Below are positions 1 through 5,965 of a stretch of DNA of 11,178 nt, piece by piece. A program made the translations under genes and the position numbers. The stretch covers positions 1 through 11,178 of the forward strand of contig JBLIOL010000180.1 in NCBI GenBank assembly GCA_047639615.1, in the 5' to 3' direction. This stretch comes from CAYWNK01 sp047639615 (GTDB taxonomy: Bacteria > Planctomycetota > UBA1135 > GCA-002686595). Within the stretch, counting starts at the first letter, position 1, and each line of letters starts with the position of its first letter. The notes beneath the pieces were generated by a model. That model ran no database searches and was not told the DNA's origin. It saw only the letters and a program-made list of their open reading frames with translations.

Positions 1-1
1 G

Positions 2-1660
2 CAACGGCTATGCCGTTACGCGCTAGTGGTGGTGGTTTTTGCCATGGCTCCGTACCACCACGCCGCTGGTCAGGGCGGGGGTGAGCCTTGGTTTGTGGAC
101 GTGACCGAAGCGGCCTTGCCGGAGGTGGTAGGCACCTCCGGTACGGCCGCTAAGGATTGGATCATTGAGGTCAACGGCGGGGGACTCGGGCTTGAGGATC
201 TGAATGGGGACGGGCACTTGGACCTTGTTCTGGTGGATGGCTCGACGCTTGAACGCGTGAACGCGGGCGAGGTGGGGTTGCCGCCGCGGGTGTTTCTTGG
301 TTCGGCCGAGGGACGCTTTCAGCCGGCGGGCGAGGCCTGGGAGGTGGGCGGCGGGCACTGGGGAACCGGGCTCGCTCTTGGTGATGTGAACGGTGACGGT
401 TGGTGCGACTTGCTCGTGACGCAGTGGGGTGAGCTGCGGTTGTTCTTGAACCAGGGTGGCGAGGGTCTGGTCGAAGCCACGGACACCGGACTCGGCGGAG
501 CCGGTTGGCATACGAGCGCGGCCTTCCACGATGTGGATGGGGATGGGATCTTGGACCTGACGGTGGCGCGCTACTTGAACTTCGACACGGACAAGGTGCC
601 GGCGCGCGGGGAGAGCGGCGCTGTTTGGAAGGACATGCCGGTCATGGCCGGGCCCGAGGGCCTCGTGCCCCAGGGCGACCGCTACTTCCGCGGCAAGGGT
701 GACGGCAGTTTTGAGGAAGTGGCCGGAGCCTTCGACGGGGTGACGGCGGCCTTTGGCTTGGGCCTCGTGCTCTGCGACTTGAACGGCGATCAGCGGCCGG
801 ACTTGTATGTGGCCAATGACTCCATGCCCAACCATATGTGGATCAACCAGGGTGACGGCAGTTTCGCGGAGCGCGGCTTCGAACGCGGTGCTTCGCACGA
901 CGCTGACGGGCGTGAGCAGGCGGGCATGGGCATTGCTGTCGGGCGCATGCAAGGCGGTGCGGCGCCGAGCCTCTTCGTTACGAACTTCAGCGGTGAGTCG
1001 AATGTGCTCTATCGGCCGTCGAAGCGCGGGTCTGGTTATCGCGAGCGAGCCGGGCGCGCGGGCTTGGCGGGGCCGGGGCGCTCGCGCTTGGGCTGGGGCA
1101 CGGGCTTCTTCGACGCGGATTTGGACGGGGAGTTGGACCTGTGGGTGCTCAACGGTCACGTCTATCCAGGTGCTGATACGCGCGGCACGGATACGAGCTA
1201 TGCGCAGTCGGATCAACTCTTCGTGGCGCAGGCCGGGCGCTTTGCTGAGCAGGCCTTGGTCGCGGGGCCCGCGCGGGTCAGTCGCACGGGAGTGGCGGGG
1301 GACTTGGATCGCGACGGGGATGAAGACCTGGTGGTCCTGACCTTGGACGGGGGCGTGCGCGTGCTGCGCAATGACGCTCCGAAGCAGGGCGCGTGGATCG
1401 GCGTGCAGTTGCGCGGAGCCGGGACCAACCGCGACGGAATCGGTGCGCTGGTGAGCGTGCTGCAGGGCGAGCAGCGGCGCACGGCGGAAGTGCATCGCTC
1501 GGCGGGTTACCAGGCCTCGCGGCCGGCGCGGCGCGTGTTTGGCTTGGGCGCGGATGGGGCGGTGAGCAGCATCGAGGTGCGCTGGCCCTCCGGGCGCGTG
1601 CAGGTGCTGGAGAAGCCGGAGTCCGGGCGCTATCACATGATCGCGGAGGACAACCAATGA
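2..1660 (+). CDS. CRTAC1-family secreted protein, FG-GAP/VCBS repeats plus ASPIC/UnbV domain (5' partial)
   Basis: Residues are numbered from the GTG at 26. Acidic Ca-binding-type loops of the FG-GAP/VCBS kind recur: DLNGDGHLDL (58-67), DVNGDGWCDL (120-129), DVDGDGILDL (169-178), DLNGDQRPDL (251-260), DADLDGELDL (363-372) and DLDRDGDEDL (426-435). An ASPIC/UnbV domain follows at about 455-530 (RDGIGALVSV, then EVRWPSGRVQ). This is the architecture of bacterial CRTAC1-like proteins, thought to be extracellular beta-propellers; their substrate is unknown. The frame is open to the left edge with no stop, and the codons before GTG 26 read QRLCRYAL, running into VVVVFAMA. That looks like the basic and hydrophobic parts of a signal peptide, so the true start probably lies left of the window; GTG 26 or ATG 44 would cut the signal short. 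The stop overlaps the next gene by 4 nt, suggesting translational coupling. Family call firm, start not visible. Confidence 0.9.
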   Translation, partial: QRLCRYALVVVVFAMAPYHHAAGQGGGEPWFVDVTEAALPEVVGTSGTAAKDWIIEVNGGGLGLEDLNGDGHLDLVLVDGSTLERVNAGEVGLPPRVFLGSAEGRFQPAGEAWEVGGGHWGTGLALGDVNGDGWCDLLVTQWGELRLFLNQGGEGLVEATDTGLGGAGWHTSAAFHDVDGDGILDLTVARYLNFDTDKVPARGESGAVWKDMPVMAGPEGLVPQGDRYFRGKGDGSFEEVAGAFDGVTAAFGLGLVLCDLNGDQRPDLYVANDSMPNHMWINQGDGSFAERGFERGASHDADGREQAGMGIAVGRMQGGAAPSLFVTNFSGESNVLYRPSKRGSGYRERAGRAGLAGPGRSRLGWGTGFFDADLDGELDLWVLNGHVYPGADTRGTDTSYAQSDQLFVAQAGRFAEQALVAGPARVSRTGVAGDLDRDGDEDLVVLTLDGGVRVLRNDAPKQGAWIGVQLRGAGTNRDGIGALVSVLQGEQRRTAEVHRSAGYQASRPARRVFGLGADGAVSSIEVRWPSGRVQVLEKPESGRYHMIAEDNQ

Positions 1661-2604
1661 TCGCCGCTTGCTTGCTCGTGCTGGGGCTCTGCGCTCCGCA
1701 GGATCCCGCAGCGTTGCCGCGCGCGGATGCTGCTAGGTGGTCTAGCTGGGTGTCAGCGGAGGCGCCAGCGGCTGCGGATAGCAGCGATTACATGATCGGC
1801 TTGCGGGCGTACTCCACGGAGAATCTTCCGGTTGCGCTGAGGCATGCGCTCAAGGCGCTGGAGCAGGAGCCCGATTATCCGCCCGCGCTCCTACTGGGCT
1901 CTGCCTGTCTATATCGCTTGCGGCGCTACGGGGATGCGATCGAGTTGTACGAGCGCTTGCTCGAGCACGTGCCGGCGGACATCGTGCGCACGCGCCAGTT
2001 GGGGCATTGCTATCACTCGCTGGGTCGCTCGGCGGAGGCGCTGGCGCACTATGAGCGCTTGCTCAAGGTGCGGCCGAAGGATCTTGCGGCCAAGCGCGCG
2101 CGCGGGGTGGTGCGCTTTCGCCTCGGGGATGCGACGGGTGCCTTGGCCGACTTGGACGCGGTCTTGGCGCAGCGCCCGACGGATGGCGAGGCGCTCTATT
2201 GGCGGGCTGCGTTGCTGTATGACGAGGAGCACACCGAGGAAGCCTTGAAGGCGGCGCGTCGCGCTTGCGAGGCTGCGCCATTCAGCTCGCGCGGGTGGTT
2301 TCTGCGAGCGCAGGCGGCCAACGAAGTGGGCGAGGTTCAAGAGTCCGAGCAAGCGCGCGCCCAGCACAAACACTTGCTGGATGTGGAGTCGGCGGTGCGT
2401 CCCTTGGAGCAGCGCCTGTTGCGTGAACCGGGGAACCTGGATGCGCTGGAGAGCTTGGCGCGCTTGCTGCTCGGTGCGGGCGATCTGCGCCGGGCCGAGG
2501 GCATTTACCAGCGTCTGCAGCGCAGCGCGCAGGCGGCGGGCAACACCGAGGTCGCTGAGCGGGCTGCGCGAAGTTTGACAGGGATTCGGTCCTTACGCCG
2601 CTAA
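1657..2604 (+). CDS. Exported tetratricopeptide-repeat (TPR) protein
   Basis: The product is 315 aa. A short hydrophobic N-terminus (MIAACLLVLGLCA, 1-13) looks like an export signal but lacks the usual basic residues. The Cys at 12 has Leu at -1, a poor lipobox. TPR-type helix pairs run from about 45 to 208 (for example AIELYERLLEHVP at 94-106, ALAHYERLLKVRP at 128-140, ALADLDAVLAQRP at 162-174), with another near 263-290. TPRs are protein-binding scaffolds and no catalytic motif is seen. The ATG at 1657 is preferred over an in-frame start at 1393 because it overlaps the upstream stop as ATGA, is preceded by GGAGGA (1645-1650, 6-nt spacer), and the longer version would read antisensical Arg/Ala-rich sequence through the ASPIC domain. 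Pairing with a CRTAC1-like protein suggests the two act together outside the cytoplasm (inference). Confidence 0.87.
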   Translation: MIAACLLVLGLCAPQDPAALPRADAARWSSWVSAEAPAAADSSDYMIGLRAYSTENLPVALRHALKALEQEPDYPPALLLGSACLYRLRRYGDAIELYERLLEHVPADIVRTRQLGHCYHSLGRSAEALAHYERLLKVRPKDLAAKRARGVVRFRLGDATGALADLDAVLAQRPTDGEALYWRAALLYDEEHTEEALKAARRACEAAPFSSRGWFLRAQAANEVGEVQESEQARAQHKHLLDVESAVRPLEQRLLREPGNLDALESLARLLLGAGDLRRAEGIYQRLQRSAQAAGNTEVAERAARSLTGIRSLRR

Positions 2605-2615
2605 GCTAGGTGGCT

Positions 2616-3524
2616 ATGAGCCATCCCACACGTCGCGCTGTCTTGTCCGGATCCGCTGCGTTGGCGGCAGGCACCTTGCTCCCGCGCCCGGCCCTGGCTG
2701 CGCGGTCGTCGAGCGCCGCCGCCGGGCCGATCCTGTTCTCGGTCAAATACCCCATGGTGAACGCACCAGAGTCCATGGCCGAGCGCTTTGCCATGCTCAA
2801 GCGCGTGGGCTTTGACGGGGTCGAGATGGAGAGCCCTAATGGCTACGACGAGGCCGAGGTGCTGCGCATTTCGCGCGAGGTGGGCCTGCCCGTGCACGGC
2901 GCGGTCAACTCGATGCACTGGGGGACGCGGCTCTCGGATCCCGATGCGGCTGTACGCGCGAAAGCGGTGGCTGGCCTGATCGAGGCCCTGCGCGAGAGTC
3001 ACGCCATGGGCGGCCATTCCGTGCTACTGGTGCCAGGCGCTGTGAAGGGCCTTAACGAAGACGCAGCCATGGTGGAGGAGCGTTCGATCGCCGGCATTCG
3101 CGCGGCATTGCCCGAGGCGGCGCGGCTGGGTGTGCGCATCCTGATCGAGAACGTCTGGAACCGTTTCCTCTACGACCACGATGGCGGGGCGGATCAGAGC
3201 GCCGAAGCTCTGCGCGAGTACCTCGAGAAGATCGACAGCCCCTGGGTGGGCTCGTACTTCGACATCGGCAACCATCGCAAGTACGGCCGGCCCGAGGAAT
3301 GGATCCGTACTCTGGGACGCTTCGTGGTCAAGCTCGACGTGAAGGACTGGGGCGTCGAAGGCGGCTGGGCCAAGATCGGCGAGGGCGATGTGGACTGGCC
3401 TAAGGTGCGCGAAGCCCTGGGTGAGATCGGATTCACGGGCTGGGCCACGGCCGAGGTGGGCGGCGGCGGCGAGGAACGCATGCTCGATATCCACGCGCGC
3501 ATGACGCGTGCACTGCGCGGCTAG
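2616..3524 (+). CDS. Tat-exported sugar phosphate isomerase/epimerase-like TIM-barrel protein (AP endonuclease 2 / xylose isomerase-like superfamily)
   Basis: The product is 302 aa. The N-terminus carries a twin-arginine signal (TRRAVLSG at 5-12, then an Ala-rich core and ALAARS near 27-31), so it should be folded in the cytoplasm and exported. The rest matches the xylose isomerase-like TIM barrel: strand 1 ILFSVKYP (39-46), GFDGVEMESP (65-74), E178 in LIENVWN, D216 and H220 in YFDIGNH, KLDVKD (239-244) and the last-strand E280 in TAEVGGG. E178, D216 and E280 are plausible metal ligands. Where many epimerases have a His-x-His motif this protein has KLD. Substrate unknown; the family includes sugar isomerases, epimerases and inositol-pathway enzymes. 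ATG 2616 is chosen over GTG 2610 because it starts directly at the Tat signal. It lies 11 nt after the TPR gene and is probably co-transcribed. An AGG at 2608-2610 is the only weak ribosome-binding match. Confidence 0.86.
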   Translation: MSHPTRRAVLSGSAALAAGTLLPRPALAARSSSAAAGPILFSVKYPMVNAPESMAERFAMLKRVGFDGVEMESPNGYDEAEVLRISREVGLPVHGAVNSMHWGTRLSDPDAAVRAKAVAGLIEALRESHAMGGHSVLLVPGAVKGLNEDAAMVEERSIAGIRAALPEAARLGVRILIENVWNRFLYDHDGGADQSAEALREYLEKIDSPWVGSYFDIGNHRKYGRPEEWIRTLGRFVVKLDVKDWGVEGGWAKIGEGDVDWPKVREALGEIGFTGWATAEVGGGGEERMLDIHARMTRALRG

Positions 3525-3538
3525 GTCACGCTAGGCGC
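3517..3538. terminator. Possible weak dyad between convergent stop codons
   Basis: Both stop codons sit in CTAG palindromes (3521-3524 and 3531-3534) that can pair across a 6-nt loop. After one G-G mismatch, three more pairs follow (3517-3519 with 3536-3538). There is no T tract. It is the only candidate end signal in the 6-nt gap between the genes. Confidence 0.25.
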
Positions 3539-3836
3539 TCTTCCTTGCGGTCTTCTGCTGGGTCTTCTGTTGGGTTTCCTTCTGGGTTTCCTGCTGGGTT
3601 TCCTTCTGGGCGGCATTCTTTTGGGGCTGCTTGCCGCGGCTGCCCTTGGGGCGGCCGCCTTTGGGGCGCTTGGCGTCGACACGGTTGTTGAACGATTCCC
3701 AGTCATCGGTGGAGAAAAGGCGCACTTCGTCTCCGCACTCGATGCAGTAGGCGTTGGAGACGCTCTGCAGGTAGGAGACGTAGTGGTCGCAGGTGGGGCA
3801 GAACTTCTGGTTCTTGTAGAAGTCGGATTGGCTCAT
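3531..3836 (-). CDS. Small zinc-ribbon protein with AT-hook-like segment and Lys/Gln/Thr repeat tail
   Basis: The product is 101 aa. CPTC (13-16) and CIEC (31-34) form a CxxC-14-CxxC zinc ribbon, followed by an acidic/aromatic stretch ending near DWESFNNR (45-52). A basic stretch with GRPKGSRGK (61-69) resembles an AT-hook (GRP core). The tail from about 76 is built of four-residue units of the form (K/Q)(E/K)TQ and ends in ARKSA. A nucleic-acid-binding role is likely but inferred; I do not recognise a named family. The ATG at 3836 is preferred over a longer in-frame GTG start at 3893 because GAGGA (3846-3850 on the complement) precedes it by 9 nt and the zinc ribbon begins right after. It is convergent with the TIM-barrel gene, stops separated by 6 nt. 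The tail is encoded by a 12-bp tandem repeat. Confidence 0.82.
   Translation of the reverse strand: MSQSDFYKNQKFCPTCDHYVSYLQSVSNAYCIECGDEVRLFSTDDWESFNNRVDAKRPKGGRPKGSRGKQPQKNAAQKETQQETQKETQQKTQQKTARKSA
3550..3609. repeat. Five tandem 12-bp units encoding the tetrapeptide tail
   Basis: Five consecutive 12-bp units of the form GT(C/T)TxC(C/T)xxTGG are visible: 3550-3561, 3562-3573, 3574-3585, 3586-3597 and 3598-3609. The third and fifth are identical (GTTTCCTTCTGG). The unit is a multiple of three, so copy-number changes would lengthen or shorten the protein tail in frame. Confidence 0.88.
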
Positions 3837-4189
3837 GGGTTGGTTTCCTCGTCGGCTTGGTGGACGGGGGACAATTAGCAAAGGCACGGCCAACTCGGCG
3901 CTGAATCCACCTAGGATGACGTAAATGCTGCCAGGGCCTGTGTTTAGGCCGAGAAGGGGCTTTTTGGGCTCTGCGACGGGGCGCGGCGATGTTGATTTGA
4001 ATCGACACCGATAGCTGGGCTCTGGGGCACGCTGTGGGGGGTGAAGCGTCCAGGAGCGCTTGCTCTCGGCTGATCGCTTGCCGCAAGTGCTGGACTGGCA
4101 AGGGCTTGCAGGGACGCTCTGCCCGCGTGTTCAGGAATCTGAACACGCCGCTGCATGTCCATTCATATGAACGCGCTCTTAGAGCTGCC
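3837..4189. other. Noncoding gap with several short dyads
   Basis: No credible gene is seen in these 353 nt, which separate queG from the zinc-ribbon gene downstream of it. The right half contains short dyads: CTTGC/GCAAG at 4077-4087, GCAAG/CTTGC at 4098-4109, the 10-bp hairpin at 4125-4148, and the perfect palindrome TTCATATGAA at 4162-4171. A GGCCT/AGGCC pair lies at 3935-3950. No convincing -35/-10 pair was found for the zinc-ribbon gene. Confidence 0.5.
4125..4148 (-). terminator. Perfect 10-bp hairpin downstream of queG
   Basis: GCGTGTTCAG (4125-4134) and CTGAACACGC (4139-4148) are perfect complements around the 4-nt loop GAAT. It begins about 40 nt past the queG stop in the direction of queG transcription. 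There is no T tract, so it could be a non-canonical terminator, an mRNA 3'-end stabiliser or an operator-like dyad. The dyad itself is certain; its role is not. Confidence 0.5.
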
Positions 4190-5323
4190 CTAGGACTGCT
4201 TCAGACTGAGGCGCATGCCGGCCAAAGCGTCCGTATCGGGCTCTCTGGTTAGTGCGCGCTCGAGATGGGCGCGCACACCTTCGTCCGCAGCGTGGCCTTG
4301 GAGCAAACCCCATGCGGCGGCCTCGCGCACCACCGGATCGGGGTCCTGCGCCAGGGCCAGTTGCAGGGCCTCGCGTCCGGCCTCGGAGGGCTGGTTGCCC
4401 AAGACTACCGCAGCATTGCGGGCCAGGCCGGCGCGACCGGGGCGGCGCAGGGGCGAGCCTTGGAAGCGGGCCGCGAAGGCGCCTGGGTCGGCGGGGGCCG
4501 TGAGCCAGTCCAGCAGGCCGCCGGGATTTTGCTCCGGGTCGAGGCTGGCGTGCAGGCCGAAGCGCTCGGCTAAGTCGGGGGCCTTGCGCGCCCAGGGGCA
4601 GACCTCGGAGCACACATCGCAGCCGAAGGCCCAGGCGCCCATGCTGGCGCGCAGCTCGTGGGGGATTGCGCCGCGTTGCTCGATGGTCTGGAAGGAGATG
4701 CAGCGCGGGCCGTCGACCACGCCGGGAGCCAGAATGGCGTCGGTGGGGCAGGCGTCCAGGCAGGCCGTGCAGCTGCCGCAGCTACCCATGGGGCGTGGGG
4801 CCGGGGTGGGGTCGAGCTCTACGTCGAGGATCAGCTCGCCCAGGAAGAAGTAGGGGCCAAAGCGCGGATGCAGCAGGTTGGCGGCCTTTGAGGAGAAGCC
4901 GAGTCCGGCGGCCTCTGCGTGGGAGCGCTCGAGGATCGGGGTGGCGTCCACCCGGCCGCGGCTGTGCTCGATCAGGCCCTCAGCTACCAGGGCGCGGCCT
5001 AGGCGCTTGAGCAGCTTGCCCATCAGGTTGTGGTAGTCGCGGCCGGCCGCGTAGCGGGCGACGCGTGCCCCGCCGGCGAGCTCGAGGGCGGCCCGGGAAT
5101 GGCCCAGGCCCACCATCAATAGGCTGCGGCCGCCCGTGAAGTGCCCGGCGGGGTCCGCGATAGGGCCCTGGGCCCGTTCTAGGTAGGCCAACTCGCCATG
5201 GTGCCCGGCTTCCACCCAAGGGGCGTAGCGCTGCGCATCCGGGGCCGGCGCTAGGGGCGCCACGCCCACAAGATCGAATCCCAGCTCGGTGGCGATCTCA
5301 AGGGCACGTTGGGTGGGGGGCAC
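4190..5323 (-). CDS. queG: Epoxyqueuosine reductase QueG
   Basis: The product is 377 aa, the usual length for QueG. The family reduces epoxyqueuosine to queuosine at the wobble position of tRNA with cobalamin and two 4Fe-4S clusters, in the cytoplasm. Seen here: N-terminal domain with ELGFDLVGVAPL (13-24); the catalytic-region motif VDATPILERS (125-134), where D126 matches the proposed catalytic Asp; NLLHPRFGPYFFLGEL (149-164); first cluster CGSCTACLDACP (C182, C185, C188, C192); then C208 and CDVCSEVCPW (C235, C238, C242). The C-terminal part (about 300-370) looks HEAT-like (NAAVVLGN, DPDPVVREAAAWGL), as is normal for the family. The start is GTG at 5323, with no clear ribosome-binding site, chosen because family homology begins at once. 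The leader upstream contains one arm of a long inverted repeat. No other queuosine gene is in the window. Confidence 0.95.
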   Translation of the reverse strand: MPPTQRALEIATELGFDLVGVAPLAPAPDAQRYAPWVEAGHHGELAYLERAQGPIADPAGHFTGGRSLLMVGLGHSRAALELAGGARVARYAAGRDYHNLMGKLLKRLGRALVAEGLIEHSRGRVDATPILERSHAEAAGLGFSSKAANLLHPRFGPYFFLGELILDVELDPTPAPRPMGSCGSCTACLDACPTDAILAPGVVDGPRCISFQTIEQRGAIPHELRASMGAWAFGCDVCSEVCPWARKAPDLAERFGLHASLDPEQNPGGLLDWLTAPADPGAFAARFQGSPLRRPGRAGLARNAAVVLGNQPSEAGREALQLALAQDPDPVVREAAAWGLLQGHAADEGVRAHLERALTREPDTDALAGMRLSLKQS

Positions 5324-5331
5324 TGGTGCAG

Positions 5332-5538
5332 GATAGATACTGACTGGGCTGAGTGTGATTGTGGTCGTGAGTAAGCCGGGCTGCCAGTCAAGTCCGTGGC
5401 CTCTCGAGAGGGTCGAACGGGCGCCTAGGCCCCTGGGCAGCGGAGCGGCGCTGCTGGCCGCCCCTCACGGCATCCAGAGGCTCGATTCAGCGCTGTGGGG
5501 GCCGAGGGGGATCTCACGCAACCCAGTCAGTATCAGTC
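5332..5538. repeat. Long imperfect inverted repeat closing a ~170-nt structured segment
   Basis: GATACTGACTGGG (5336-5348) and CCCAGTCAGTATC (5522-5534) are perfect 13-bp complements. Pairing continues inward to about 5360/5510 with single mismatches at 5349/5521, 5352/5518 and 5356/5514, and outward to 5332/5538 with one mismatch and one wobble. Inside, smaller hairpins can be drawn, such as 5437-5442 with 5449-5454, 5378-5382 with 5391-5395, and CCTC-TCGA-GAGG at 5400-5411. The left arm lies 9-25 nt before the queG start codon. It could close a structured RNA on either strand, or be the ends of a small mobile element; no flanking target duplication was seen. Confidence 0.7.
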
Positions 5539-5622
5539 GGAGAGGGTCTCGAGCTCGGCCGTGCTGCGGTGGGTTTTGACTCAAGGGGAAACATCTGTTC
5601 GTAGTCGAGGCACGCCGCGCAT

Positions 5623-5651
5623 CCCAAGTGCGACTCACCTGGGTCTTTTTT
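5623..5651 (+). terminator. Terminator-like hairpin with T tract
   Basis: CCCA (5623-5626) pairs with TGGG (5640-5643) and GTG (5628-5630) with CAC (5636-5638), around loop CGACT, with one A-C mismatch. TCTTTTTT (5644-5651) follows directly. GGTGGGT (5568-5574) could pair instead with ACTCACC (5633-5639), disrupting the hairpin, so an attenuation-type switch is conceivable. Confidence 0.5.
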
Positions 5652-5892
5652 GCGAGCCCTATGCGCCTTTCTGCGGAGAACGGACCATCACCCTAAATAC
5701 TGCTATAGCATGGGTTTCGGGGCGTTTTGTCTCAGGCTGTCCCAGCTTTCGTTGGGAATTTGTCCTAGTTGGGTTACAGCTGACCCTACCGCTCCTAATG
5801 GTGGTTGAACGCCGAGTCCTGCCCCACCCCACGCGACGATACGCTGGGTGCGTTATTGGTCCCGCTGCCTCTGAAAGTTGCCCCTCGCCCTG

Positions 5893-5927
5893 CGAGTCTC
5901 TGGACTCGTCAACGTCCGTCGTGACGT
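5893..5927 (+). promoter_or_regulatory. Twin hairpins in the sigma operon leader
   Basis: CGAGTC (5893-5898) pairs with GACTCG (5903-5908) around TCTG, and ACGTC (5912-5916) pairs with GACGT (5923-5927) around CGTCGT. They end 38 nt before the sigma start codon. No T tract follows, so a leader structure or protein site is more likely than a terminator. Confidence 0.4.
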
Positions 5928-5965
5928 AGACTAGCTTCGGCGATCTTCCCCCACTTTCCCTCTCC

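Larger units (their letters stand above)
5332..5651 (+). ncRNA. Candidate structured noncoding RNA or leader
   Basis: This is a candidate only. The segment starts with the long inverted repeat and ends with a terminator-like hairpin plus T tract on the + strand, with no + strand gene upstream that needs a terminator. I looked for signatures of tmRNA, RNase P RNA, SRP RNA, 6S RNA and the cobalamin riboswitch and did not recognise any. The strand rests on the T tract alone; the inverted repeat would fold in the opposite transcript, the queG leader, about equally well. Confidence 0.3.
5324..5965. other. 642-nt intergenic region between divergent queG and the sigma operon
   Basis: Open frames across this stretch have no recognisable domains and no supporting ribosome-binding sites, so I read it as noncoding. 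Its left half holds the inverted-repeat segment and the T-tract hairpin; its right half (5652-5965) should hold the promoter and leader of the sigma operon. The best sigma-70-like pair I see is TTGGGA (5752-5757), 17 nt, TACAGC (5775-5780), which is weak. Confidence 0.5.

Noticed and set aside
1393..1656. Upstream in-frame extension of the TPR protein
   Set aside because: It would read Arg/Ala-rich sequence across the ASPIC/UnbV coding region; ATG 1657 has a ribosome-binding site and follows the ATGA overlap.
23..1657. Long open frame on the - strand opposite the CRTAC1-like gene
   Set aside because: It is a mirror frame of a high-GC gene, rich in His, Arg, Ala and Pro with no domain, while the + frame has repeated Ca-binding motifs.
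3570..3878. Hydrophobic + strand frame with repeated LLGF units
   Set aside because: It is the antisense reading of the zinc-ribbon gene's repeat tail; it has no ribosome-binding site and the cysteine motif supports the other strand.
3837..3893. Longer GTG start for the zinc-ribbon protein
   Set aside because: The added 19 residues are unlike the ribbon's start, and the GAGGA motif fits ATG 3836.
5409..5500. tRNA-like T-arm stretches (GGTCGAAC near 5411 and GGCTCGATTC near 5479)
   Set aside because: No acceptor, D-arm or anticodon arm can be drawn around either.
5332..5538. Miniature transposable element
   Set aside because: Terminal-repeat-like arms exist, but no flanking target duplication was seen; kept only as an alternative for the inverted repeat.
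5324..5651. Cobalamin riboswitch or 6S, RNase P, SRP or tm RNA
   Set aside because: QueG uses cobalamin, so the riboswitch was tempting, but I could not find the B12 box or its core in the queG leader, nor the conserved cores of the other RNAs.
5495..5929. 144-aa + strand frame in the intergenic region
   Set aside because: No domain, no ribosome-binding site, and it runs through the inverted-repeat arm, the T-tract hairpin and the twin hairpins.
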